Assembly: GCA_027943335.1 (NCBI GenBank)
Contig: BSBK01000522.1
Coordinates: 1,486,001 to 1,550,000 of the forward strand
Length of the DNA: 64,000 bases
Reading direction: 5' to 3'
DNA from: Chamaecyparis obtusa
Lineage: Eukaryota > Streptophyta > Pinopsida > Cupressales > Cupressaceae
Of this stretch, positions 12,215 through 22,756 are shown piece by piece. Within the stretch, counting starts at the first letter, position 1; the number at the start of each line of letters is the position of its first letter. Made by a program: the position numbers and the translations under genes. Below the pieces are notes generated by a model. That model saw only the letters and a list, made by a program, of their open reading frames with translations. It ran no database searches and was not told where the DNA came from.

Positions 12215-14546
12215 TCAAAAAACTAAAGAATACATCCTCCTCTTTCCTCTCCTAATATAACTCATTTTTTCACTCCTTGAACTAGTAGGCGTTGAGGTAT
12301 CTATAGGAGGAGTTGATTCTTCTTCAACATTAAAGTCCTCATCTTCCTCGTCCTCCATCTCACTTGAATCAGCCAATGTTGTTGCTTCTGCTGCTGCACC
12401 TCTCTCTAAATCTGCAATATCTTCTCCAGTAAGGAGGACATCATCACCATCATCTTGTTCACTGATGGTCCAATCACCATATGGATCAATTTTGTCCAAG
12501 TCAATGGATTCATGTGAACCACCCTCCACCTTTCTAGTGCGAAGGTGAAGGTTATACCGAACGAAGACAAGATCATTGAGTCTCTTCTGGGTCAGCCTAT
12601 TTCTCTTCTTGGTGTGAATGTTCTCAAATACACTCCAATTCCATTCACACTCAGAAGCACTACATGTCTAAGAAAAAATACGGATGGTTATCTTTCGAAG
12701 ATTAGGCGTGCCAACACCATAATTCTCCCACCATAAATCTACAAAAAACATTTAGAAATATTAGAATTGAGTAAAAAATGTAAGTTTGTAGAAAATTAAC
12801 AATCATTATCAAGTTTCTAATTTTTTTTTCTAGTATTGAGCAAAATGTTTTACCTGGTTGTTTTTCTCTCGTGTCAATTGCTTCTTGTGAGGAGAAGTCT
12901 CCCCTCTGCACCCTTGTAGATCTTGAACAATGAACATTTCCAAATTCATAAATAAGAATTGTCAAAGACTCAAACTCAACAATGAACATTTCCAAATTCA
13001 TGAATCATAAATAAGATATAACAAATGTCAAATCTCACCTCCAACTCATCAAGAACCTTGTCTCTCAAGTAACGATTAGGAGCAATCTTACCAATGCATG
13101 TAATAACACCTGCTGTGACCTCCTCATCAGTCTTAAATGAATCAAAGTAGTACAATCTCGGGCTCAAGAAGTATGCCAAGGCATGTGTCGGTTGGTGGAG
13201 TTGGTGTGTCCACCTACAATTAATGATGCGCCAAAGGACTTCATATTTTTTGGAATTCCCACCATAGTAATGTGAAATGGCCTCTTTGGCCCTATCCATG
13301 GCCTCATAAGTGAAACCCATTGGCATTCCCTCTCCATCCACCATGCGAAGAACCCTTACCAAAGGTTTTGTCACCTAAAAAAATGAAAATAAATTTTAAA
13401 TTATTACAAAATTAACCCCTAAAAAAATAGCAAGTAGATTATCTTGTATAAAGTTTATATTTGGGTTTGTTACTTACCTTGATCAACTTGTCTCCACTTT
13501 TGCTGAACCCATCATAAAAAACAATACTTACTATCTTCTCTGCCTCAGGATTTTTGGCATATGTAGACTACAACCAAGCATTAGACACAAACATTTTCTT
13601 AAGATGAGGAATGACACCAAGAATGGTTTCCAATGTGAGGAAATGGCTTGCAAATCGTGTCACTCCTGGTCGCACAAGGTCCTTGCCATTTGTGTGTTTT
13701 CTCATCAAAGCGAGGACCCAAGTATGGTTGTAGATGAATTTGGTGACACTTCTAACATCTTCAACCACCCTTTTCACCTAGCTAATCTTTCCAATGTCCT
13801 CTAACAAGTCCAAGTAGTGTGCAGCACAAGGACTCCATGTAATTGTGGGATGCCTCTCCATAAGCATTCTACCTGCAAATACATATGCAGCTGCATTGTC
13901 TATGATAATTTGGACAACATTCTCAACTCCAACTTCCTAGATCACCCCATCTAACAAATTGCACAATTCTCAACAGTTTTTATTTCATTTGAGACATCTA
14001 TAGACTTGAGGAATACGATTGCACCATTAGAAGCCACCAAGAAGTTGAGGAGAATCCTATTTCTTCCATCTGTCCATCCATCGGATAAGATGCTGTATCC
14101 TTTTCTCCTCCAAATTTTTTTTCTGATCATCGACTACAATCTTTGTATTTTGCACTACTTTCTCTAGCAATGGCCCACTAAAGTCATAAGTTGTTGGGGC
14201 CTTAAATCCCTTGCCTACAATTGTAAATGTGGTTACAAAACCTTACTAATATGGGTTGTTTGCTTCTTTGAAAGGCAAATTGTTGTAGTGCCAAAAATTT
14301 CCTGCTGCTATCATTTCTTTCTCATGTTTTTATTTATTCCATCCTCTGTACCTTCAAGTGAAGGTTGTGTTCCTAGAACATTACATGGAATAAGAAAATT
14401 TGGGTCTGATGAAAGAGGATTCCGAGTCTCAACAACCTCATCCTCATTGTCAGCAGTAGATGAATTTAGTTGATAATGAAAGGTTGCACTTTTGCGAGTG
14501 CGACCAAGGGGAGCCGTATTGGATGTATTTGGATTCATTGCAGCTA
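12215..14546 (-). pseudogene. hAT transposase relic, DUF659 and dimerisation regions
   Basis: Reading right to left on the minus strand: a Ser/Asn-rich linker (14550-14311); a decayed DUF659 region around 14.1-13.9 kb; then VTKFIYNHTWVLALMRKHTN and DLVRPGVTRFASHFLTLET (13750-13640), which are hallmark words of DUF659 hAT transposases. ALAYFLSPRLYYFDSF follows (about 13180-13130). NWSVFENIHTKKRNRL-type dimerisation words appear in reverse around 12640-12570. DLDKIDPYGDWTI and an acidic tail (DIADLERGAAAEA, EMEDEEDEDFNVEEES) lie at 12510-12300. Multiple stops and frameshifts show it is dead. Confidence 0.75.
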
Positions 14547-14837
14547 TCATGGATTCTCTTGTTTTTCCCTTTCTTCTCTATGCAAGTCATATTCAGCAAG
14601 AAGGGCCTTCATGTGTCTAATAATCTTTGAAGTTGTCTTGGCGCAGCCTTCCACACCTTGTCCTGATATTCTAGCAAGGTGGTATTTTAATCTATACACT
14701 CCACTTGTCATCCATTTGCCACATTCCGTGCAAGTCACATCTCCCTTTTTATTTCCCCTTATTCCATACTTCCATGCCTCATCTTTCTCTTTTCCTAATT
14801 TTGGGGCTGCCTTGCCCTTCCTATTTGAAGGTGACAT
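14547..14837 (-). pseudogene. BED zinc-finger N-terminus of hAT transposase
   Basis: A 96-codon open frame starts with MSPSNRKGKAAPK and continues through TCTECGKWMTSGVYRLKYHL and a downstream GVEGC. This gives the Cys-x2-Cys ... His ... Cys layout of a BED-type zinc finger, the DNA-binding N-terminus of plant hAT transposases. A basic tail (IIRHMKALLAEYDLHREE) follows, as is usual for the family. This is the best preserved piece of the element. Downstream the frame is lost, so I class it as part of a pseudogene. Confidence 0.75.
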
Positions 14838-15394
14838 AGCTGTTACAACATGAAAAAAAAATAAAAAATCAATAGGGTTTTATGGAAAACAACCAAAACT
14901 TGATAATGAGTCATTTGATAACAATAGTATCCAAAAACAAGATAAAAATGCAAAGAAATAAGTCAAAAGGGGAAATAGAAAAACTTTTGCTAGCATTTCC
15001 CCTTGTTTTTCAAGATTTTCTTGATTTCTAAAGAAAGGGAGAAAAAAAGAGTAGAAAAATTCCTTACCTGGATGTATTTTATTGATTTGATGTTGATTCT
15101 TCAACCTCTGCACACCCTAAAACCCTATTATGACAAAGAGAAATGAGCAAATGAGAGAAAAAGTAAAAAAAAGAACTTTATTGAAGTGCTGGACATGTTG
15201 ACTGGATGATGCAAGTAAAGGTGAGACTCGCGAGCCCCAATGCAGGACTCGTGCGACCATTTGCAAAAATCGCGAGTCAACTCATAGTGACTCACTTGGA
15301 CTCGCCTCACAAGTCCATGGCGAGTTGACTCGGCTTGCCATTGGACTCGCGAGCCTACAACGAGTCCTACGAGTTTTTGAACTATGGTTGGAAG

Positions 15395-15890
15395 TATCGG
15401 TTGAATGATTGCGGTTGTTGTTACATTGTCGGTATGATATCAAGGTTTTGGTTATGTTTGCAGAACAAATTATGTACAAGCAATCTTGATGTATGGTGTC
15501 AGATGTACTTGTTTCTACAAATGGAATACATCTTCTGGTACATCTGTGTGTTTCAGTGAGTGTAGTTGGTTGGAGTTTTTGTCGGTACCCGTTGACTGCT
15601 ATGTGTACAGTGTTCTTCCAGGTGTTCCACTACCTGGACATTCTTGCAGTTCATTAGATGGTTTTGATATCTTGTTTTGGATAGGTTTCATCAGTTTCTA
15701 TCTATCGTTTGGTTCAGATATTTTGTTGATCAAGTCATGTATTTGGTTATGGTGTTTTGACAATTCCATAATCTTTCGGTAAATTTGATATGAGACATAT
15801 GTATCTTAAGTGTGACCTATATTTAGGTCCTATTGTAACATGTTGTAAAGATTTCTTAAGTATGACCCAGTTTTAGGATTGGTGGTAGTG
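15395..15890. other. Non-coding, target-side DNA right of the hAT element
   Basis: Overlapping short + strand frames exist (15335-15559, 15486-15782), rich in Cys/Trp/Phe, but with no domain I recognise and no support as a gene. By position this DNA once continued from 11918. Confidence 0.3.
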
Positions 15891-16575
15891 TGTTAAATGT
15901 AATTGTAATATCTTTTGATGTGTGGCCAACATGTATTTTGGCTGGGCCCACATATTTGGCTACCTTATCAATTGTGTATATAAATAGAGATATTCTTGGT
16001 ATCAGATAGAGGAGCGTGTGAGTGCAAGTATATGTGCGAGCTAGAAACAAAGATCTGAAGGTGTTATAGTGTGAGTCTGTTTCAGTATACCTGGCAGCGG
16101 TGTGTAAGTAGAAAGAAGATAAGTGAAATATTATTGTGGAACAAAGAGATCTTACACATTGTGTTGCAGAAGAGTTGTATGTGCTGGCAGAAGATCTGTA
16201 TCGGATCTGCTATTGTTGGTGATTACTGTGCTATCAATTGGAATTGTTTATGCATAGTCAAATACAATTCTATTAGTTCACATTTGTCAGTAAAACAGAT
16301 TAGTTAGCTCAACCAACAGTGAGCCAACCGGCAGTGAGCCCTTGTAAAAATCACCTTAAGCGGTGTTCATTTCATGAGAATTAGATTCTCCGTGGTTTTA
16401 CCCAGTTTGGGTTTCCACGTAAATTGTGGTGTTCATTGTGTTGATGGTGTTGTGCTTTCATGTTTTATTAGTGTTAATTATTTGAATGGTTTATGTGCTT
16501 ATCGGTTCGGTATAAGTTTTAGAAGTTGTTTATGAATAATTGACTCACCCCCTCAATTATTCAACCTGTTCAACA
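15891..16575 (+). mobile_element. Copia-type LTR remnant
   Basis: The segment begins 'tgttaaatgtaattg' and ends 'caacctgttcaaca' (TGTT...AACA ends). A likely TATA box 'gtatataaatagaga' lies at about 15977. The conserved word 'cgtggttttaccca' followed by 'gggtttccacgtaaa' at 16399-16431 is typical of the R/U5 part of many plant Copia LTRs. No second LTR, primer site or target duplication was found, so it is a solo LTR or a fragment. Confidence 0.5.
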
Positions 16576-17388
16576 GAAAGGACTACGAAGTACACAAATT
16601 TATAGAAAAACACAAAGTATTATATTTGCATGAGAAAACATTTTAATATGATGATACACTACATGACACCACAAAGGAGATGGATATTTCTGCAGAGATT
16701 GTAATTTATTCATATAACTGAATACAATAACTTAATATAGGAATGCTCACACTGATCTAATGTTGCACTAAAGCCAACCCTTTTGAGCAATTATAGTATA
16801 AAAGGTCTGAGAGTAGAATGGGTATGGTACAATGGTTGGACTCACCCATATACTAGATTCATTTGACTATAATAAGTATTGTTTTTACTGAAGATGTTTA
16901 TCATTGTACTCAACGTACAATATCTATTATTATGTTTCTATAATATTGGTTGTTTGACTATGTATTAATTGTTTGTATTAAGTTTTTGTCAGCTTTAGGT
17001 AGTCATAAGCATTCGTTGGTTGACGGTTGTGTTCCTCTTAGCAGCTGTTGGGTCCTTTAAATAGATTTTGTATTGTCAAGGACAGTAGTATGATCTAATC
17101 AGATTGACTCCGATCCTTGGGTGGCCATCTTTGGTCTTCTGTAATAGTTCCATTTACAAATAAAATGTAACTTACTCCTGTATCTGGTATGCTTTGTTAT
17201 TGCTCTTATTGATTCATGTACTTATTTTATCAGATACAGCAGTAAACAATCATGCCCTTAAAGCCAGTTATAGTTTAATGTATAATTCTGTTGTCATATA
17301 GTTTTCTAATTGATTATTTCATGTTTTTAAGTATCCCCGTGACTCAAATGATTTATTTATGATTGACTGGCCGTTTTGTTTCTTATAG
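16576..17388. other. Upstream intron or flank of the GC1-like exon
   Basis: AT-rich DNA with no exon I could identify. The 17389 exon begins with the last two bases of a Gly codon, so an upstream exon ending in a single G must exist, but none with the expected family residues was found here. The last bases before the exon (ttgtttcttatag) form a good polypyrimidine tract and acceptor. Confidence 0.5.
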
Positions 17389-17461
17389 GTCATTATGTTG
17401 TGATTTGTGGCTATGATATGGAGACCGATGAATTCGAAATAAGAGATCCAGCTAGTTCTAG
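17389..17461 (+). CDS. Guanylyl cyclase 1 / GUCD1-like, internal exon
   Basis: The exon encodes (G)HYVVICGYD then DEFEIRDPASS, followed by AG of a split Arg codon. These are the most conserved words of the plant guanylyl cyclase 1 / vertebrate GUCD1 family (PF09778), which has a fold like C39-type cysteine peptidases. By analogy the His and the Asp of RDPA are the equivalents of catalytic-dyad positions (inference). The exon is flanked by 'ttcttatag' and 'gtatgtc' splice sites. It begins at codon position 2 and ends after codon position 2, which fits the next exon at 36407. Start codon and N-terminal exons, including the usual WDCGLACV region, are not seen in the window. Confidence 0.88.
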
Positions 17462-19926
17462 GTATGTCTTCTGTTCCATGACTACTGATTTGTTGCCTCT
17501 TTTTCTTCATGAAAAATTATTATAATAATATAGACTTGAAAGATAAATAATTTATGCACATTGTGAGAACCAATTGTAAGAAAACCAGCTAAAAGATCAA
17601 TGTTTTGAGTATATACTATTTGTCATTGCAACCTCACACATAATTTGAAACATTTTAAAGCCATAGCATTAGAAATATGTCATAATATAATATGGGATTT
17701 TGTGATGATGGTATTTGGAACTTTTTTTCCCCTGAACGTCTTGAGCTGGTTACAAGCTTAAGCTGTTTGGACTCCTGAAGGACACTTATCCACTGTGATT
17801 TTCATCTGCAAAATGTGTCATAAAATTATCATACAGGCTAGCGTGAATTCTAGCTTGAGTTGGAAAAATTATCATTAATGCCCGGTGGCAGTATTCTCTA
17901 AATGGAAGACCATCTGCTGTTTATGGATTAACCATACACTGAAAGAAGCTCAAAAATCACAATGTGTAGCCCATTGGCACCATTTTACACTTTTGTTTTA
18001 CCTTTGATGATCCAGGTGGCAGTTTAACCTGAGAGCCTTCTTTTCTCTTGGGCCCCTACAAACATTCTTTTTGCTTGAATTTCATCAAAGGGCCATGTTC
18101 CCTGTGGGCTTTGGGGCTGCATGTCACCAGTGTTAATAGTCAACGAAATTCAATGGGAAACGTTCTGTGAACAGCTTTTTATCATTTCCCATAACCATTG
18201 GATACTCACATCCTTCAGGTGACATACCTGTTTGATGTTCCTTTGCATTACATAGACTAGTTAGTTCGTCTCTTACAACATCCTTCTACACTTTACCTTT
18301 CTACATAAATATCTTCCACAATAGAGAGGAGCATAGATGTTTGTAAGTTAGTTTCTCTGACATCATATAATTCTGTAGTGTCCCCATTTTTGGACCAACA
18401 CCACTAGAGCACCAAGATACCTTGTGGGAAAGGAGTGGCAGTCCTTGACCTCTAATAGGAGATAGGATCTAGTAGATTAATAGTTAAGAATAGAAGAATA
18501 AAGGAGGAAACCATGAAGTCTTATAAATAAGACAGTATCCTAAGTCATACACAAAGACTAAAGTCAATCATCTATAAGAATGAGAATTATATAACTTGGG
18601 TATTGTCATCAAGTATCCAGGACACCATTGCATATTGATGGTAACATACTCATAAGCATCCTCAAAAATCACTGTCAAAAGAACAGATCAAGGAAGAGTT
18701 GATATTAATAATTAGATACAAAGGGGTCAGCTGATCAGATGGTTAAGGAGCCTAAAGCATGGAGATCCTCGATCTCTGTCTAGGAATAAGGGATGTATGC
18801 AGTTGTCTGACTATTAGCTAAGTATATCTGTTACCCGCATGTAATTAGAATGAGGAAATCAATTAAGGCATATACAATAAAAAGAAACAAGGATATCGAT
18901 GTAATTTAAGCAGCATCGATTAATGACAATGAACAGAGATAATGATTAAGGCTAGTTTGACCCAGTCAATCTAGCAAGCATCAAGTAAGAGAAAGGATCA
19001 ATGGAATTGGAAGATCGTAACTTGTGATATCAAATGATTAATCAATGTTAACAGCATAATGTCTGGTCAACCATAATATTGACTTACTGAATTGAAATAA
19101 GGACAGTGACTGACAATACACACACACAGATATATCAGACAATGGAAACATCAACAACTTCATAGGTATTTTGGAATGAAGACAAATGAAGATGATTCTC
19201 ATAAGAGATTAAGCAGTGACAGAGGGAATGCTAATAAGGTCTATTGATTACAAGGAAGAGTATCAACATTAAGATAAGAGGCACAGAAATTGAATTACTA
19301 GCAACACCGATTATGAATTGAGAATTCATTGATCGGCTGAATACATAGACCATAAGTTAATCAGTTGTCAAGTAATCGATCCAGAAAGAATTCACTTGTT
19401 AATTCATAAGTTTCAATTAAGTCTTAACCAATACTATTAAGTGAAGAGGCACGATAGGCACAAATGCTGCAATTAGACTGAAGTGTGAATTATGAAACTA
19501 TGCATTTAGTTTTCATAATGAAGAAATGTGATCTACTCATGGACATGATTCTTGGCTCTTAAACAACACAACTCTTCGATCTTGAGAGATATTTAATAAG
19601 GATCAAATCCAATCATTCAGGCATCAATTCGAATACCTCTTATACTTAATCCAATTGGATTTGCTCATATCAAGCCTTTGCCTTCTCAGGCATTAATTGG
19701 TTGCAAGCATATTAAGTTCATATCAGACACAACACCTTGTGATTGGAGGAAAGAAAGAATATCAGACACAGCATCCTAATCATTGCAAGATTCTAATTCA
19801 TCATCTGAAATATCAACTATATCGCTGTTAAGCGATGTTGATATCAAACATTGCCATTATTGAAGGATCACATCTGAGATAGCATTATTGTCGCTGTAAG
19901 TGATATATCAGTCATCATTGCATATT

Positions 19927-20036
19927 TGTTGATGTTTTGTAGCTTCAGTCAGATAAACACTACGAGTCAATACTAGTGAAGATATGTATATATATATTTA
20001 GTATATATGAGATGTATATATATATATATATATATA

Positions 20037-20072
<36 letters not shown>

Positions 20073-20318
20073 TTATTACTATGTAAATATTAGAGAAATT
20101 AATATAATACTCAAGAGATATTATATATATATATATATATATATATAATCATAATTGTCATTATATTTATTACATAATAATGAATAGACATGTCCCATGA
20201 AGGGAAATGTCTCTTCTTGGCTCATTCTCAATATAAATGCAAGAGATTGTTGCATTTGGAAAACACATACCATATAGGTAGTGCTATTACATTTGCAATG
20301 ATCCTAAAATCCTTTAGA
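19927..20318 (+). repeat. Left LTR of the small retrotransposon
   Basis: 392 bp, longer than the right LTR mainly because of expanded AT runs (about 19985-20066 and 20120-20147). Its 3' end reads 'cctttaga' where the right LTR has 'ccttaaca', so the left terminal CA has mutated to GA. The primer binding site abuts it directly. Confidence 0.9.
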
Positions 20319-20330
20319 TGGTATCAGAGC
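20319..20330 (+). promoter_or_regulatory. Primer binding site (tRNA-Met type)
   Basis: TGGTATCAGAGC follows the left LTR with no spacer and matches the 12-nt complement of the initiator tRNA-Met 3' end used by many plant LTR retrotransposons. Confidence 0.9.
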
Positions 20331-21317
20331 CAGGCTGCAAATGTAAGAGAGTAGTTTGTTGATGGTGAATGTGTGACTGTCTTAAAAAATACAGTCTCGG
20401 TACAGGGACCATATCTCACAAATACACCGTTGTGCATTTTGGATATGTTGGTGATAAACAAACTTCGAAGAATCTCACTGGAGCGATTGGCGGGGAAGTG
20501 TCGGGTTCAAAAGTTATGACCGATTGTGTATGGGTCTATGTGAAATATGGTGAGTGAAGTTTTGTTGCAGATTTTTGTCCACACCAATTGCAAAGAATAA
20601 GGTCAAGTGAATTGTAGCAGATTTGTCAAGAAGACATAAGCATTGTTCAACAATATACGAGTGAGAATTTTACTTTGTGGGGGGAATAATAACCAATGTT
20701 ACATTCCCCCTTGAACCATCCTTAGTGGGGAATGATTCAAAGGGGAGATGTCTTTCAAATAATTTGAGAAGGTGTTTTCTGATTTGATGTATATGGACCT
20801 TCATTGAAGCAACTTGTATCAAGGATGTTGATGCACATATAAGTATTTAATCCTTGAGTATTACTTTATCTACTCATTGTAATCTCTCTCTTATTTGTAT
20901 TTCTGTACGTACTATAAGAGCTATTTGCCTTGATCTTTTTCGGGGATGCTCTTGCAGGAAAAATAAGATAGATATCAGATTCAGAGGGAGTCTGACTCTT
21001 CCGAGGTAACTTTGGACGAGGAGCTCAGAAGATTGATATCAGACTTAGAGGACGTTTGATAGTTCATCTTAAGCTATCTTGGATGAAAAGATCAACAAAT
21101 TGATATCTGCTCAATGAGTTCTCTGTGAAAGAAGTTCAAGGTGAAATCCCTTGTTTCCACCCTCTGCGCTGAGGCATGATGGATGTCATGTGTGTGACTA
21201 TGTTTTTTTAATGGGCCTACCTCCTGTGTACATCATGAAGAAGTGACGACTTTCAAATGATTATCACTTGTATTTGCAGAAGTTATTGAAAGGTGATGAT
21301 CTTACAATAACTTAATC

Positions 21318-21645
21318 TTCTATTTTGATGGACATCCTATGATGTCTAAGCAGATCATGATAGATGATAACTTGCATGGTGGATTAAGTTCTTTAAACAT
21401 ACCATGACCTTCTATTTTGATAGACATCTTATGATGGCTTAAACAAATCATGATAGATGATATCTTGCATGGTGGATTAAGTTCCTTAAACAGACCATGG
21501 CCTTCTATTGTGATAGACATCTTATGATGGCTAAAACAGATCATAATAGATGATATCTTGCATGGTGGATTAAGTTCCTTAAATAGACCATGGCCTTCTA
21601 TTGTGATAGACATTTTATGATGGCTGAACCAAATCATGATAGATG
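21318..21645. repeat. 93-bp tandem repeat, about 3.6 copies
   Basis: Units start at 21318, 21410, 21503 and 21596, each opening 'ttctatt(t/g)tgat' and containing 'gatagatgata..cttgcatggtggattaagtt'. The period is a multiple of three (92-93 bp), which explains the 105-codon minus-strand open frame with a repeating 31-residue unit. I see no evidence that this frame is a real gene. Confidence 0.88.
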
Positions 21646-21709
21646 ATGAATGTCTCTATGGTAAGTATTATTGAGGATACATGTGCACATTACCTATGGA
21701 CATTTTTTA

Positions 21710-21950
21710 GTACTTGGTGAGTATCATGTCACTTGATATTCTGTGGCCATGCTCTAGATATCATGAGATGATATCTTTATAAATCTTTGAGTACTTGGTG
21801 AATATCACACAACTTGATATTCTGTGGCCAATGCTCTCAATATCATGAGATGATATTCTTATGAATCTATGGGTTATGGTGAATATCATGCGACCTGATA
21901 TTCCTAGTCAGACCATATCTCTGATATCACATTAAATGATATCTTCTAAT
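21710..21950. repeat. ~81-bp tandem repeat, about 3 degenerate copies
   Basis: Copies start near 21710, 21791 and 21872 with 'tacttggtga(g/a)tatca' and 'cttgatattctgtggcc', followed by 'atatcatgagatgatat'. They sit between the 93-bp array and the right LTR of the small retrotransposon. Confidence 0.75.
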
Positions 21951-21995
21951 CCTAATCATGTGTTTAATGATTAATCTTCTTTGGCTAAGAGGGAG

Positions 21996-22335
21996 TGTTG
22001 ATGTTTTGTAGCTTCAGTCGGATAAACACTATGAGTCAATACTAGTGAAGATATGTATATATATATTTAGTATATATGAGATGTATATATATATATATAT
22101 ATATTATTACTATGTAAATATTAGAGAAATTAATATAATACTCAAGAGATATTATATATATATAATCATAATTGTCATTATATTAATTACATAATAATGA
22201 ATAGACATGTCCCTTCATGGGACATGTCTCTTCTTGGCTCATTCTCAATATAAATGCAAGAGATTGTTGCATTTGGAAAACACATACTATACAGGCAGTG
22301 CTATTACATTTGCAACAATCCTAAAAACCTTAACA
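21996..22335 (+). repeat. Right LTR of the small retrotransposon
   Basis: 340 bp, ending AACA before the atatt duplication. It contains a near-perfect palindrome GACATGTCCC-ttcat-GGGACATGTC at about 22203-22227 that is degraded in the left LTR. By eye the LTRs differ at roughly 15 positions plus AT-run length, so the insertion is not very recent. Confidence 0.9.
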
Positions 22336-22756
22336 ATATTGTTAAAATATCAGATCAGAAATCTCAATTGGATTGTCATAGGCAATATTGTCTTACCAAT
22401 CATTGCATACAATTGAGGAATCATATTAGAAACAGCAATCTGATTGCTATAAGCGATTATGGACTAAGCACATTCTCCATTGTTATATCTGACAAGGCTA
22501 ATATTCTTGGCTTTAGAAATAAAGATCAACTTGCATAATCCATATTATTATATCAGATATAGCATTGATCAATATTTATATGTTGTCTTGTAATAATAAT
22601 ATCATTCTTCATATTAACAATTACATCATTTTCACATTCATAAGTAAGTAATTAATAGCAGTAATTAATAACTTGAAGGAAAGTTCCTTGTGTTTTGGAT
22701 TACAAGATAATTGTCCCTATTTCCTGACTTAGCCAAAAAGGGGACATTACAAATTC

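Larger units (their letters stand above)
11919..15386 (-). mobile_element. Complete but decayed hAT transposon with TIRs
   Basis: The left end 'catagtttaaagacttgg' and the reverse complement of the right end (CATAGTTCAAAAACTCG) form imperfect terminal inverted repeats. The flanks gttggcgg (11911-11918) and gttggaag (15387-15394) agree at 6 of 8 positions, consistent with the 8-bp target duplication of hAT transposons. Both subterminal regions are dense in 'gactcg'/'ggactt' words, as expected for transposase binding sites. The minus-strand transposase relic fills the interior. The insertion interrupts sequence downstream of the gypsy RT relic. Confidence 0.8.
19927..22335 (+). mobile_element. 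Small non-coding LTR retrotransposon (TRIM/LARD-like)
   Basis: Two direct LTRs (19927-20318 and 21996-22335) start TGTTGATGTTTT; the right one ends AACA. Perfect target duplications atatt flank the element (19922-19926 and 22336-22340). A primer binding site TGGTATCAGAGC follows the left LTR and a purine tract 'aagagggag' precedes the right one. The 1,677-bp interior has no gag or pol, only tandem repeats. It is larger than classic TRIMs and smaller than LARDs. It must have relied on proteins from another element; the tRNA-Met primer site is common in Copia and some gypsy lineages. Confidence 0.92.
18374..22751. mobile_element. Solo-LTR-like element with TSD aattc, containing a nested element
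   Basis: The element starts TGTAGTGTCCCC (18374) and ends GGGGACATTACA (22751), an imperfect inverted terminal repeat with LTR-type TG...CA ends. It is flanked by perfect 5-bp direct repeats aattc (18369-18373 and 22752-22756). Without the nested retrotransposon it is about 2.0 kb, has no coding capacity and shows no internal second LTR. That fits a solo LTR left by recombination. Words such as 'atatcagacacagcatcc' (about 19758) recur in reverse in the insertion at 3.6-5.0 kb, suggesting the same family. Confidence 0.8.

Noticed and set aside
16800..16880. Possible tRNA or SINE from 'ggtatggtacaatggttgg'
   Set aside because: The bases resemble a D-arm/B-box by chance; no cloverleaf or acceptor-stem pairing could be drawn.
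21320..21637. 105-codon minus-strand frame with a repeating 31-residue unit
   Set aside because: Explained by a 93-bp tandem repeat (divisible by three) inside a non-coding retrotransposon.
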